Assembly (NCBI GenBank): GCA_032821775.1
Contig: JAVLRN010000006.1
Location: 186,001-250,000 of the forward strand
DNA length: 64,000 nucleotides
Direction of reading: 5' to 3'
Source of the DNA: Sanguinoderma infundibulare
Lineage: Eukaryota; Basidiomycota; Agaricomycetes; Polyporales; Polyporaceae
This document shows, one piece after another, positions 31,138-41,157 of this stretch (position 1 is its first letter; each line of letters opens with the position of its first letter). The position numbers were made by a program, and so were the translations under genes. Below the pieces are notes generated by a model. That model searched no databases. It was not told the origin of the DNA and saw only the letters and a list, made by a program, of their open reading frames with translations.

Positions 31138-32939
31138 CTAAACCTTGGCCCCCAAGCCCGTCGTCGAGTCGTTCACCACCGGCGCGGATGGTATGCTTCG
31201 CAGTGTGCCGTTCCCAGGCCATACACCCTCGAGCCCGTACACGGCGACACTGACGACCGCGTCCGCCGACACGCCCTGCGTGGCCACCCCCATCTCCGTC
31301 AACGGCTCCAGAGGATAAGCGAGCATCGTCGCGCTCGCCGCGCCCCCATTCACGAACACCTCTAGCATGCTCCGGTCGAACACCGCAGCTAGCGTCCACG
31401 TCCCCTCCGCAGGCGTGGTGACACTCGTGTTGAAGTACTTGACCGTATCTGTAAAGCTGAAGCCGTTCGTACCCGTGCGGTTGATGTACACGTAGCCGCG
31501 CGCGAAGACAAAGCCCCCAGAGACCGACTCGCCGGACACGGGGCTTGAGAGCGTGAACGCGAGCGCCGCGCTGGGGTCCGTGGCGTTCGCGGGCTCGGCT
31601 AGCGTGGCGTTGATCTCGAAGTAGAACGCGTTGCTCGCGACGTCTCTCAGGTCGAGCGCGAGCGTCCCGGTCCCGTTCAGGCTGTCGCGCACCACCGCGC
31701 CGGGGCTCGCGTCCAGAACGGGGCTCAGGTCGACGGGGAGCGTGACGAGGTCCCAGCTGCCGGGCGATTGGGACGCGTTCGTCAGGAATATCCGACGTGG
31801 GAGCGTCATCGCGCCCCGCCACCCCTCCTGCGCGGTCGGCACAGACCCGGCGTACTGCGTGTTCGCCGCCCACGAGAAGAGGAGGACGTCCTCGCCGTCG
31901 GGCGTGCCGTAGACAAACTGGGAGGCGTAGTTGTCCTTCGCGAACTCCATGAGGCGCGTCGCGTTGTCGACGGGCGTGAAGTGCGTGCCGTTGAACGTGC
32001 CGGGAACGTACTGCACCGTCGAGCCGCCGAGCGGCGAGCCGGAGCCGGAGCTGATGATGAGGACGTACATGTTCCCCTGGTCGGGGGTGGCGCCTGACGG
32101 GTCGCGGAGCGGTATGCGGACGAGGTTCGGGCATTCGTACAGGCTGAGAAAGCTGGGGTGCGAGAAGTTGGACGCGGGCGTCCAGTTCTTGAGATTGGGG
32201 GAGGTGTATATGGAGAGGAAGGATTGGTCCGAGTGCGCGACGACCATGACCCAGCTCTGTGTGTCTGCGTGCCAGATGACCTTGGGGTCGCGGAACGAGG
32301 CGGACCTGACGTCGATCACCGGGTTTCCCGCGAAGGCGGTGAAGGAGTAGCCGCCGTCGAGCGAGTACGAGATCTCCTGGGTTTCCGCGGTCGGGGTGTT
32401 GAGGGTATATATGGCCACGACGCCGTTGGTTTGGTTGGGGAAGAAGCCGGAAGTGTTGTTGACGTCGATGACTGCAGAGCCAGAAAACACCTGCGAAGTG
32501 TTGTCGGGTGGGGAGATCGCAATAGGTTGGTCGACCCAATGGTAAAGATCGTCGCTGGTTGCATGGCCCCAGTGTTGGTTTCCTCCAGTGACGGCAGTTG
32601 GGTTGTCTACGAGAATAGGTCAATATTTCATTCAAACCGGATACCTGCGAACACTGACATTGATAGTATAGATGATAGATACCATCAGCGTCCACATGGA
32701 GTCCGTTCGGGTCGTTCATCCATTCCTGGACCACCTTCGTCAATGCGCACGCGACACGTGCATGCGAGCACACTCACCTGAGGCGGCGAGAAGTGCACTT
32801 GTGGTCGCCACAAGCTGCCATTCACGTCAGAGGAAGACGAGTCAAGCTGGACAACATCAGCCTGCAACGGCGACACCGCTAGGCCACCGGCAGCGAAATT
32901 GAATAGCGCCCACAGGGATAGTTTACCGAGCCCTTTCAT
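31138..32939 (-). CDS. GH32 invertase (beta-fructofuranosidase), secreted
   Basis: Hydrolyses sucrose, and possibly fructans, outside the cell. Exons: 32939-32778, 32725-32659, 32606-31138; 565 residues. The N-terminus MKGLGKLSLWALFNFAAGG is a signal peptide. GH32 motifs: WMNDPNG with the nucleophile at about Asp59 (on the 67-nt exon 2), FRDPK with Asp183 (transition-state stabiliser), and YECPN with acid/base Glu234. The C-terminal half is the beta-sandwich module, with FDRSMLEVFVNGG as expected. Several N-x-S/T sites. A 570-codon frame also runs through this locus on the same strand, but it is an overlapping shadow. A decayed GH32 copy occurs in each unit of the large duplication. Confidence 0.9.
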
Positions 32940-33637
32940 GCCGGTTGTATATTGTTGGGCTTAATCCGATTCGTCGTTTGAAGTTCGAGGGAAGGAAGGC
33001 CAGGGGGAACAGGATGCAGAAGGCTTACCCTCGAATACCCACTGGCTTGTGCCTTTAAGTGTCGGACCACGATCAACACAGGCTTCAGAATCGGATCGCG
33101 CAGCTTTATTAGGGTTCAAGGAGCCAGATGAGCGCACTTTCTCCGGTATCACGTCTTCAGTGCATTTCGCTGTGTGCCTGCTGTCGAAGACACTTGCGTC
33201 AGTATTCAAAGGGAAGACATCGCGTCAGTACTCTTCAACTAGGAAACAGACTGAGCATATCAAGGTACCTTTGGAGTGGTTTTATTATGGCGATGCCACG
33301 ATGGGGCATTAAAATGGGGCCGGCATCGCCTGCCCGCCGACTGGGACCTATCTGTCGCGAAGGTTGATTCGACTGATTCTGGTCCGTTTCCTAGTTGGGT
33401 CAGGGAAGTGTGTCGTAATGGTGATTTGACGAGGGAAAGAGGTGGGGTTTGAGCAAGCGTCGTAACAAATGAATGGTCAACCACACAAGACGGCACGGTA
33501 CGAGTGACTCGCTGAACGAACCGTATGTGTAGGAAGGATATTCGTCATTCCAACTACGGCAGTACATGTACGAGGCGGATGAACAAAATAACAACCGCAT
33601 ATGCATCAACGACTTCTACTCGCTATTCGTAGCAGGA
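32940..33637. other. Intergenic between invertase and kinase-like ORF
   Basis: No gene recognised. It contains the invertase promoter (minus strand) and the 3' flank of the 33638-34756 ORF. Confidence 0.5.
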
Positions 33638-34756
33638 TTACTTCGAACGGCAGTCCCCAGCAAGAAGGCAGCACATGGAGGATGTTAAACCATGCCCAAA
33701 AGAGAAGCGGTTCGCCGTCCGATCGGGAACCATGTCCCCCGAGGACGTGACCAAGCGAGAGGAACACAACTCTTTCCGGGTCAAGCTACGGCCTCGGGTG
33801 TCCGTATCCCGATCCTCCACGAGAAGAACAGGTGGACTTTGGACGCAGTTGGAAGGCGACGAGCAACGTCCGTGAGCCCGCTCCGCACGCGACCCATATG
33901 GAACGTACAGCCCAATGAGTCGCGGATGGACGGTCACCTCCGCGCTCACCGCGCTACGACCACGACTCTGCTCCTCCGCCGCATTGGATGGAAACGCTTG
34001 AGATAACCATGCTTCGCATTGCAGTATCTTGTGATCGACGCAGCGGGGGTGTGGGACCTTGGCCACGATGCAGCTCCGACGCAGAAGACCAGTCGCCTCA
34101 TTTCTGAACGAGAGCTCCGCGCGATACGAGCGTGAATGGTGATCTGTACGGACGAGGCCCGCAGCTTCCAACCGCAGGTGCGCCATTTGGGGCATCGCGC
34201 CACCGCGGCCACCGCAAAAGTACGCGTCGAGATCGAGACAGCCTCCATCCGCGTCCAGGGGGAGGCACGGCCACTCGCGAACGTAGAGCTCTGGTTCCTC
34301 GGAGGTGGATGCATCGGAGACGTACAAGAAGTCTGCTAGATTTTCCCTGGCATCAGAGGCTTCGAACGGGGGTAACCCGGAGAGTTGAAGGCGGGAGCAG
34401 CAGACTGGACAGTCCTGGTGCCGCATCGTAGGTGCAGTATCCTCGGAGTGGTTGGGGATCTGTTGTCTCGGCGGGAGAGGGTCTCTTGACGGATCCCTAT
34501 ACTCCGATGACAGCTCAAGCTCAGGCTTCGAGGGACATGAGTGCGCTTGTGAGGTGGTTGGTCGTTCAGGTTGATGGTCGTCAGCCGACAGGCTTGTGCG
34601 ATGGCTTCGGATAAAGGAAAGGAGGAAATCCGGGACTTTGGCACGGAACCCGAGTGGCAATGGCATGCGAGGATGAGCGCTACAGGGGTCGAGGTGGGCA
34701 TTGGGAGGGACCACAACCTGCGGTTGGAGCATGCTGGGGGTCGAGAGAGGCATCAT
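33638..34756 (-). CDS. Single-exon ORF with kinase-like N-lobe (tentative)
   Basis: An uninterrupted frame of 373 codons from ATG 34756 to a stop at 33638. A TATA-like CATATAAAAG lies on the minus strand at about 34796-34787, some 35 nt upstream, so any leader would be very short. The N-terminal half is Pro/Ser-rich and disordered-looking. The second half contains SCIVAKVPHPRCVDHKILQCE, RLIGLYVPYG and PPVLLVEDRD, spaced like the beta-3 Lys, helix C and hinge region of fungal aminoglycoside-phosphotransferase/protein-kinase-like folds. The frame ends before any catalytic HxD or DFG. It is therefore either a truncated kinase-like gene or a fortuitous resemblance. Function not assigned. Confidence 0.45.
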   Translation of the reverse strand: MMPLSTPSMLQPQVVVPPNAHLDPCSAHPRMPLPLGFRAKVPDFLLSFIRSHRTSLSADDHQPERPTTSQAHSCPSKPELELSSEYRDPSRDPLPPRQQIPNHSEDTAPTMRHQDCPVCCSRLQLSGLPPFEASDARENLADFLYVSDASTSEEPELYVREWPCLPLDADGGCLDLDAYFCGGRGGAMPQMAHLRLEAAGLVRTDHHSRSYRAELSFRNEATGLLRRSCIVAKVPHPRCVDHKILQCEAWLSQAFPSNAAEEQSRGRSAVSAEVTVHPRLIGLYVPYGSRAERAHGRCSSPSNCVQSPPVLLVEDRDTDTRGRSLTRKELCSSRLVTSSGDMVPDRTANRFSFGHGLTSSMCCLLAGDCRSK

Positions 34757-35176
34757 CAAGATTGGGGTCACGTACAAAAGTTCAGTCTTTTATATGCCCT
34801 TCCCTCTGCCCTTCCATGACGACGGCCATAGCTTTGTGAGACCTTGGCCCTTGGCCGCGGCCACTGAGCCACGCGGGGACCTCGAATCATAGCCACTTGG
34901 GTACAATTGCGAAGTGAGAACTGCCTGAAATCAACGGGGCCGTGCACAGATGATTCTGATTCTGAGTCGACGGTGTCATCAAAGCTCGAAGCTCGAGGGC
35001 GGGAGGAGGCAGCCAAGCAGAGGGGATCGTGGTTGAAGGTCAAGGAGCACCACCCGACGTCGAGCGTCACATCAACCTCTCTCACCGACTGCCACCACCT
35101 CCCGACCATCCCTCCCGTATCAATCGTCTTGCCGCGCTGCCGCCTCCCTGCTGAGCCGCCTTCCTCACTTTGGCCG

Positions 35177-38100
35177 ATGAGCACGCCTGCGGAAGAGCCG
35201 ACTCGCGATCTGGAGAATGGCCTTGCCTCAGAGACCCCCGTCCGCCAGCAACGGAGCTCGGTCCCGTCCCTCCTCTTCCTCAGCTTCGTCCTCTTCATGC
35301 TCGTTAACGGCCGCGGAGACGAGTTCGCGACGACGCGGGAGCTGTACGTGAACGGCCTCCAGTCCCTCAACTGGCAGCTCGGCAACTTCAGCGCGTGGCT
35401 GAACGGCACGGAGAGCAACTTCACCCTCGTCAGTCGAGTCCATGCTTTGCTGTCCGATGCAAGCGCGGTGGTAATCGTCTGGTTTGTATGTAGCCTGTCC
35501 AAGATCCCAATACTATGCCGTTGGTGGCAGCCTTCGTCCCGTTCGGCCTCGAGCTCGACCCCAAGCAAGGGTCGTATTACTCCAACATGACCGGCTTCTG
35601 GCACGGAGACCTTCAGCTACACAACCTCACCTCGCTCAACGCTACCGAGGAGACGGCGTCATGGCGACATCTGTCCGAGCAGTGGATGCTCACGACCAAC
35701 CTTACTGCGATCCCAGAGCGACTCGGGCCGTGGAACTGGACGCGGTCGGACAAGGTGACGCTGAACGTTGGCGATAAGTTGGCCCCGTTCAAGGGGAAGG
35801 AGGGGAACGAGACGAGAAATATCGCAGTTATTCATGTGAGCACGCTCGAATCACTCGTGTGAGCTGCGTCGTGAACGAAGTGCAGGGGAAAGTCGACCTC
35901 GCGGATCCCCAGAGTGAAGAGGAGCTCAGACTGGATTTCGAAGGCATCCACGTCATCTCTACAGGGTCGGTCTATGCAATGGCGGAGTCGACGGGGTACG
36001 TTCCTAGCTCTCTCGGTCCAAGTTCGCACTTTCCACTTATTAGATTGTAGACACGGCATCGATCTGCGGAATCTTCCCTCATTGGTCCCCGAAGTCTATC
36101 GCAACGATAGCGCACGAGCTGTTGAGGCTGAAGTAGCGGTTCGGATATCCAAACTCAAAGATAAGATCGACGCTGGTGCGTTCGAGCAAGACATTTCGTC
36201 GAACGGTACGATTTGTTTGTTTTTTGCACAAATATCACATTTTGACCCGCCCGCCAGATGACATCCCGAAGACAAAGTGTTCCTTCAAGCTGTTCGGTCA
36301 GCTCGATGCGAGCACGGTGCCGAAGGAACTCATGGAAGAGCTCGAGAGCGAGTTCTACGAGCCGACGGGCATCACCACCGTGAGAGCCCCCGAGCTCTCC
36401 CTCGAAGGTGTCCTGCTCAGCCAGGATTGCGGCATTCTGTACGAGATAAAGCATGCTGTCGGGGTGCAGTGCGTTTGCGTTCTCGATCCTCCCCAGTCCA
36501 ATAGGCTTGCTGAATTGTTTGTTTGCAGGACTCAGAGATTGTTCGGGAAGATTACGACATGTACATCGCCCTTTTTATCTTGCCATCCGTCCTCAGCTGA
36601 CGTCCTGGCACAGATGCTGGCTTGTCCACCCTCGTCAACTTCCTGCTTCTTGCGCTGTTCCGAAGGCAGGCGGCCCAGAGCAGTTCCGCCGCGGGGTTGT
36701 CTCGCGTCTCGCGCTACACGTTTCTTATTGAAAGCCTCCTCGATGCCATCTCTTTCGTCGGGGTATGTCACCGCTAGTCCTCCCTTGCCAAATTGCTGAA
36801 GCACCCGCAGCACGTCACAGTTGCGATTATCGCCGAAGGACGACCCTCGATGTCGGTCCTCGCGCCCGCCGGTCTCGCGTGCTTACTTTTCATCTATGAA
36901 GCGGTACGTGCTTGCTACTGTCTGGTGATGCATCGTTCTCACTGCGTACGCCAGCAATTCGCCGTGCTCATCGGCCAAATCCAAGCCCCAGAGGACGCCC
37001 CAGCCCCACGACCTCCGCCACCTGCACCTCCTCGCCCACCACCTCCACAACCGCAAACAGAGGGAACGACAGCACCAGCCGCTGGTACCGATGGGCAGAC
37101 AGCGCCCGCAGGCACGCCTGCTCCAGCGGCAACCCCGCCACCGCCGGCATTGCCGGAACGACCGTCATTCTTCCGCTTCTTTTGGCAGCATATCCGCACA
37201 GATCCTGCTGCGCGTCTCTGTACGTCCTCGTCCATCTGGCAGTCTCGTCTGCATCTCTCGCGCGGCTCTTCGGGACTAGCTTCTAGTCGAGGTCGTATGC
37301 TAACTCCGGCTTATGCGATGCAGGGACGATAATGTCGCTCTTTCTCATCGTCGTGTTCCGGATCGTGATGCTGCTCTCGATGCCGCTGCTCTTCATCGGC
37401 ACGCTCTACGCGTGCATGTGGCTGCTGCAGGTCTACCGCTCTGCACGTCGTGCGCGGAGTAGCGGGCTGTCGGTGGAGTACCTGGTCGGGACGACGTTCG
37501 GGCGGTTGTTTTTTGTCCTCTGTAAGCAGACTCTGTCCCTTAATCTTTGGCGTGGAACGGCTGCTGACCCCGAGACAGACTTTCTGGGATGCCCGAAGAA
37601 CATCTTCGACGTGGAACCGCGAAGTGAGCGTTCGTCCGAATGCAATGCCTCTGCCGTACTAATGTAACACTGTGTCTCGAAGGATGGATCTGGGTCGTCG
37701 CGGCCTTCATCCTCCTCCAAGTCGCCGTCATCCTCCTCCAAGAGCACGTCGACCCGTGCTTCTTCCTTCCCTCGCGCGTCTCGCGCGTCCAGACGTACAA
37801 CTACCACCCCGCCATCCCGCTCCCGGACCCCGAGGCCCCCGAACAGACACTGGGCGATTGCGCGATCTGCATGGAGGCGATCCTCGTCGACCCGTCCCTG
37901 CGCCGCAGGTCCAAATCGAGCGACGCGAAGGAGCGGCCTGCGAGCGCGCTGCCATCCCTCATCCGGAAGGTTGGCACGGCGAGGAAGACGTACAGCCTCG
38001 CGCCGTGTCATCATCTGTTTGTGAGTGCGCGTTCAAGGTTCGATTCGAGCAGGAGCTAACGTCCCGAAATAGCATACGGAGTGCCTAGAGAGGGTGAGTC

Positions 38101-38270
38101 TGCCTTGTTTGACTTCTGGGAAGGAGGCTGATCACTCGTGTCGTCTTAACCTTACAGTGGCTGACGTACAAGGTGAGCTGACTTCATCGTCGAGCTTCGT
38201 CGCGGGTGTTTGACTCCGTATTCCCCAGAACATCTGTCCACAGTGCAGGCGACCGTTGCCTCCCCTGTGA
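35177..38270 (+). CDS. tul1: Tul1/Dsc1 transmembrane RING E3 ubiquitin ligase
   Basis: Catalytic subunit of the Golgi/endosomal Dsc E3 ligase complex, which ubiquitinates misplaced membrane proteins and, in some fungi, drives SREBP cleavage. ATG 35177; exons include 35177-35428, 35494-35835, 35886-35995, 36051-36205 and more. The N-terminus has a signal-anchor (SLLFLSFVLFMLV), then a long lumenal domain with NxS/T sites. A run of membrane segments follows (FLLLALF, YTFLIESLLDAISFVG, VLAPAGLACLLFIYEA, FLIVVFRIVMLLSMPLLFIG, WVVAAFILLQVAVILLQ), with a Pro/Ala-rich loop near 36990-37150. The C-terminal RING reads CAICMEA...APCHHLF-HTECLER-WLTYK-NICPQCRRPLPPL. It is split over exons ending at 38020, then 38073-38093, 38158-38172 and 38229-38270. 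The protein ends just after the RING, as in Tul1. It appears intact. Confidence 0.9.
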
Positions 38271-38515
38271 TCCTTAGCCCTCTAGACATTCGCTCTGTAA
38301 TGCAATCTACTTTATTCACACCATCCAATGAGAAGGAATCATCAGCTTCGTTACGTCTACAGTGCCTATCGATACATAGAGCTATGTATAATGTTACAAA
38401 TGCTAGGGTATCCCGTACCACTCCTTCATAAATATCTCTAGATCAGGCGATGGTGAAGCTACACACGGACGACGGTCAGCAATTGTGCCATAACATCGCA
38501 AACGCGGGTCACTCA

Positions 38516-39709
38516 CTAGACCATGTCGTCGAGCGCACCCCGCTGCGCAACAGCGACGAGCGCAGGCTGGTGGTTCGCCGCCGAGTTGATAGTCGCGATC
38601 CGGTACGCACCGGCCGGAAGACCACCAGGGACGGTCGTCGTGAGCACGCCGTTCTTCGCCGGGTCGTTCAAGCCCTTGAAGAACACAAACTTGGTCGGGT
38701 CCGTCGGCTTGGTCTGGTTCAGCGCGGAGAGCTGCTCGATCACGACGTGCGAGTGGCCCTTGATCAAGCCCTGCGCGTTCACCGTCTGGGGCGCCATGTG
38801 GAACGTCGTGTCCGGGTTCGTGAAGTGGCCCGTCTCGAGGTTCGCGACGGCGAGCGTGACGGCGATGTCCTTGTTGGCGGGCAGCGTCGCGCCGTTGGCC
38901 GGGTTCTGGAACTTGGCCGAGGGCATGTTGGCCTTGGCGGCGATGACGCCCATCGGGGTCTGGTTGCAGGAGCCGTCGACGACCTGCTGGCCGTTGGTCT
39001 GCTGCTTGTCGGGGAACTGGAGGCAGAAGTTGATGAAGTTGTTCGTCGACGTGAGCGACGCCTCTTGGCCCGCGGTCGCGGACGAGCTGCGGCCGTGTCA
39101 GCAAGGGAGCGGGTAACTTGAACGCTGACGGGGATGCAGGATACTCACTCGTTGAGACCATTCTGGGCGTAGTTGGCCTGTATCGAAGCCGCGGAGAGGG
39201 TCAACGAGGTCTGGGCATCCGAAGCATTGTTGCCAGCAGCGGCCGACCCGGTCGCGGACGCTGCGGCACTCGTGGTGCTCCCGGAGGCAGAGCTGTTGCT
39301 GCCAGTGGTCGCGCCAGTGGCAGCGATCCGGGCGTCACGATCCGAGGTGGTTGTGCACGTGATGCTGGTGCCCGCAGAGTTGACGAGGGGCAGCGCAGCG
39401 CAACTAGGGAAGGATGGTGAGTATTAGGCATGAGAGCAGAGGAACCCACCACAGGCATACTCACATCAAACCACTGCCGCAGGACTGGAGGACGAACTTC
39501 CCGTTGACGCACTGCGCGAACTGGTCGTTCACGCACGCGTTTTGTCCGGTCGTGCACGACGAGTCGGGGGTGAGTGTCTTGAACTGGTCGTTCTGGGAGA
39601 TGGCGTCCTGTCCGTTCTGGAGCGTAAAGCTGGCACGCTTCGCGGGGATGAAGCTCGGGCGGGCAGAGGCGAGGAGAGCGAAGGAAAGAAAGACAAGCGT
39701 GAACTTCAT
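38516..39709 (-). CDS. Secreted protein with CBM19-like cysteine module
   Basis: Three or more exons from ATG 39709. A signal peptide (MKFTLVFLSFALLASARP) comes first. A small cysteine module follows: SSCTTGQNACVNDQFAQC, FVLQSCGSGL-ICAALPLVN and SITC, which resembles CBM19-type chitin-binding domains. Then a Ser/Thr/Ala/Gly-rich linker. The C-terminal domain is conserved-looking (NNFINFCLQFPDKQQTNGQQ, HSHVVIEQL, GLPAGAYRIATINSAANHQP), with a stop at 38516. Introns: GTGAGT...CCTAG near 39462-39402 and GTGAGT...CCGCAG near 39150-39090. Likely an extracellular or wall-associated protein. The function of the C-terminal domain is unknown to me. A TATA-like ATATATAAAGG lies upstream on the minus strand at about 39900-39908. 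Confidence 0.75.
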
Positions 39710-39833
39710 ACTCGGTCGTAATGAGACGGTCTACGTTGCAAAAACGAGAGTGGTGTGCCGGGCACTAGGTGGCAATCTAGGATGAAGTCGTGAGGCAGTG
39801 GCAGGCGATCCCGGATCGCAAGCAGTACTTGGG

Positions 39834-39859
<26 letters not shown>
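39834..39859. repeat. (GA)n microsatellite
   Basis: About thirteen GA dinucleotides in the upstream region of the secreted-protein gene, followed by further purines. Confidence 0.9.
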
Positions 39860-39866
<7 letters not shown>

Positions 39867-39868
39867 GG

Positions 39869-40688
39869 GTGTGGTGGAGAAACCGGACAAGGGCGTGCCT
39901 TTATATATCTGTCTTCATGATTTGGGAAAGCGGGCCTGCAGTACAATGGGGCCAAGAACAAAAGCGATGGCCGTGGCCGTGTCGACCAAACAAGGTCGGT
40001 GCGGGGTGACGTAATGCGCTTGATGCGACCAGTGATTTGGCGCTCGGCCTTTGTCTGCCCACAGCGAATTTCGGCGCGAGCCTCAGCTACGCGACGTCGA
40101 TATGGGTTTTGCACCGCCCATGCATCGTATGGGGTGCGTGTCATACGCTTGCATACGGCCTGTGCCAACGAACGACCGCAATGTCGAGGGGGATGTTATA
40201 CCCGGACGAGGATACAACCGAATAACCCCGATCTATTGTGTCAGAGTGCGTATTCCTATATATATCCTTTTGACCTCGATGTAGAAGTCAGTTGCCATAG
40301 AAGTCCCTGCGCAAGCCATATGGCGGGACCAAGCTAGCAAAAGTTGACTTGAGTCGCGTTGCGGTGCAAGAGCAAGAGCGTTGGACGCACCGTACGTAAG
40401 TCCAAACGTAGGACAAAGCACTACTAGTACTTGTTGTCGTCTTCAGCGCCTACTCCGTCCCATTTCCGATGTCCGAGCGTATACATAATTGCAGATGCAC
40501 TGGCACATGAGGCATTTCTCAAAAGCTAAAATATGTAAGCTTGATAGGGAAGCACCGATCGCGACGATCAAGCACGAGTCCAACTTTCATGGACCGCCAT
40601 TGCCTCTATTGTTTTGGCGCGCGTCCACAGCATGAGTGACGGCGTCGCAGATCCAGCGCAAAACGGCATGGGGCTCCCGCATCCTCGT
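39869..40688. other. Intergenic up to duplication start
   Basis: Upstream region of the secreted-protein gene, then about 700 bp in which I recognise no gene. Confidence 0.5.
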
Positions 40689-41157
40689 CCCATCAAAATA
40701 AGTAGCGCTCACCGCCGGACCCACAAGCCAAACAACACAGCTCGGGCCATCCCTCCCAGTGGGGACCTGACTATGTAGCATGGTCGTAGTGCGGAGAGTA
40801 AGCGTTCGGGTGGCGCACCTTGATGTGCTTCCTCTTCCTCTTCTGACCCTGGCGTCAGAGTTGCGGCGAGAAGATGGCCGATGAAAAGAAAGTACGTCGC
40901 AGGTATGTACCGATTTTCGGGGTGTGAACGGTGATCTAAAAATGAGCGTACAAACCGACAACACAACGAGAACGAGTGGTAAGACATAAATAGCATGTAC
41001 CGACCAGTGACCCACAGTCCGTCCCTCCAACCGTCGATCGCTTGACTCCCAGGTCGACGAGATCCCTGAATAGAAAACACTAAGCGAGCCAGTCCTCGAA
41101 CACGCGGCAGCTCGAGCACGCACCAGAAGAACACTCACATCCCGCTCGCCTTCCAAC

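Noticed and set aside
31061..32773. 570-codon minus-strand frame overlapping the invertase
   Set aside because: It is a shadow frame; the GH32 motifs, splice sites and signal peptide all lie in another frame of the same strand.
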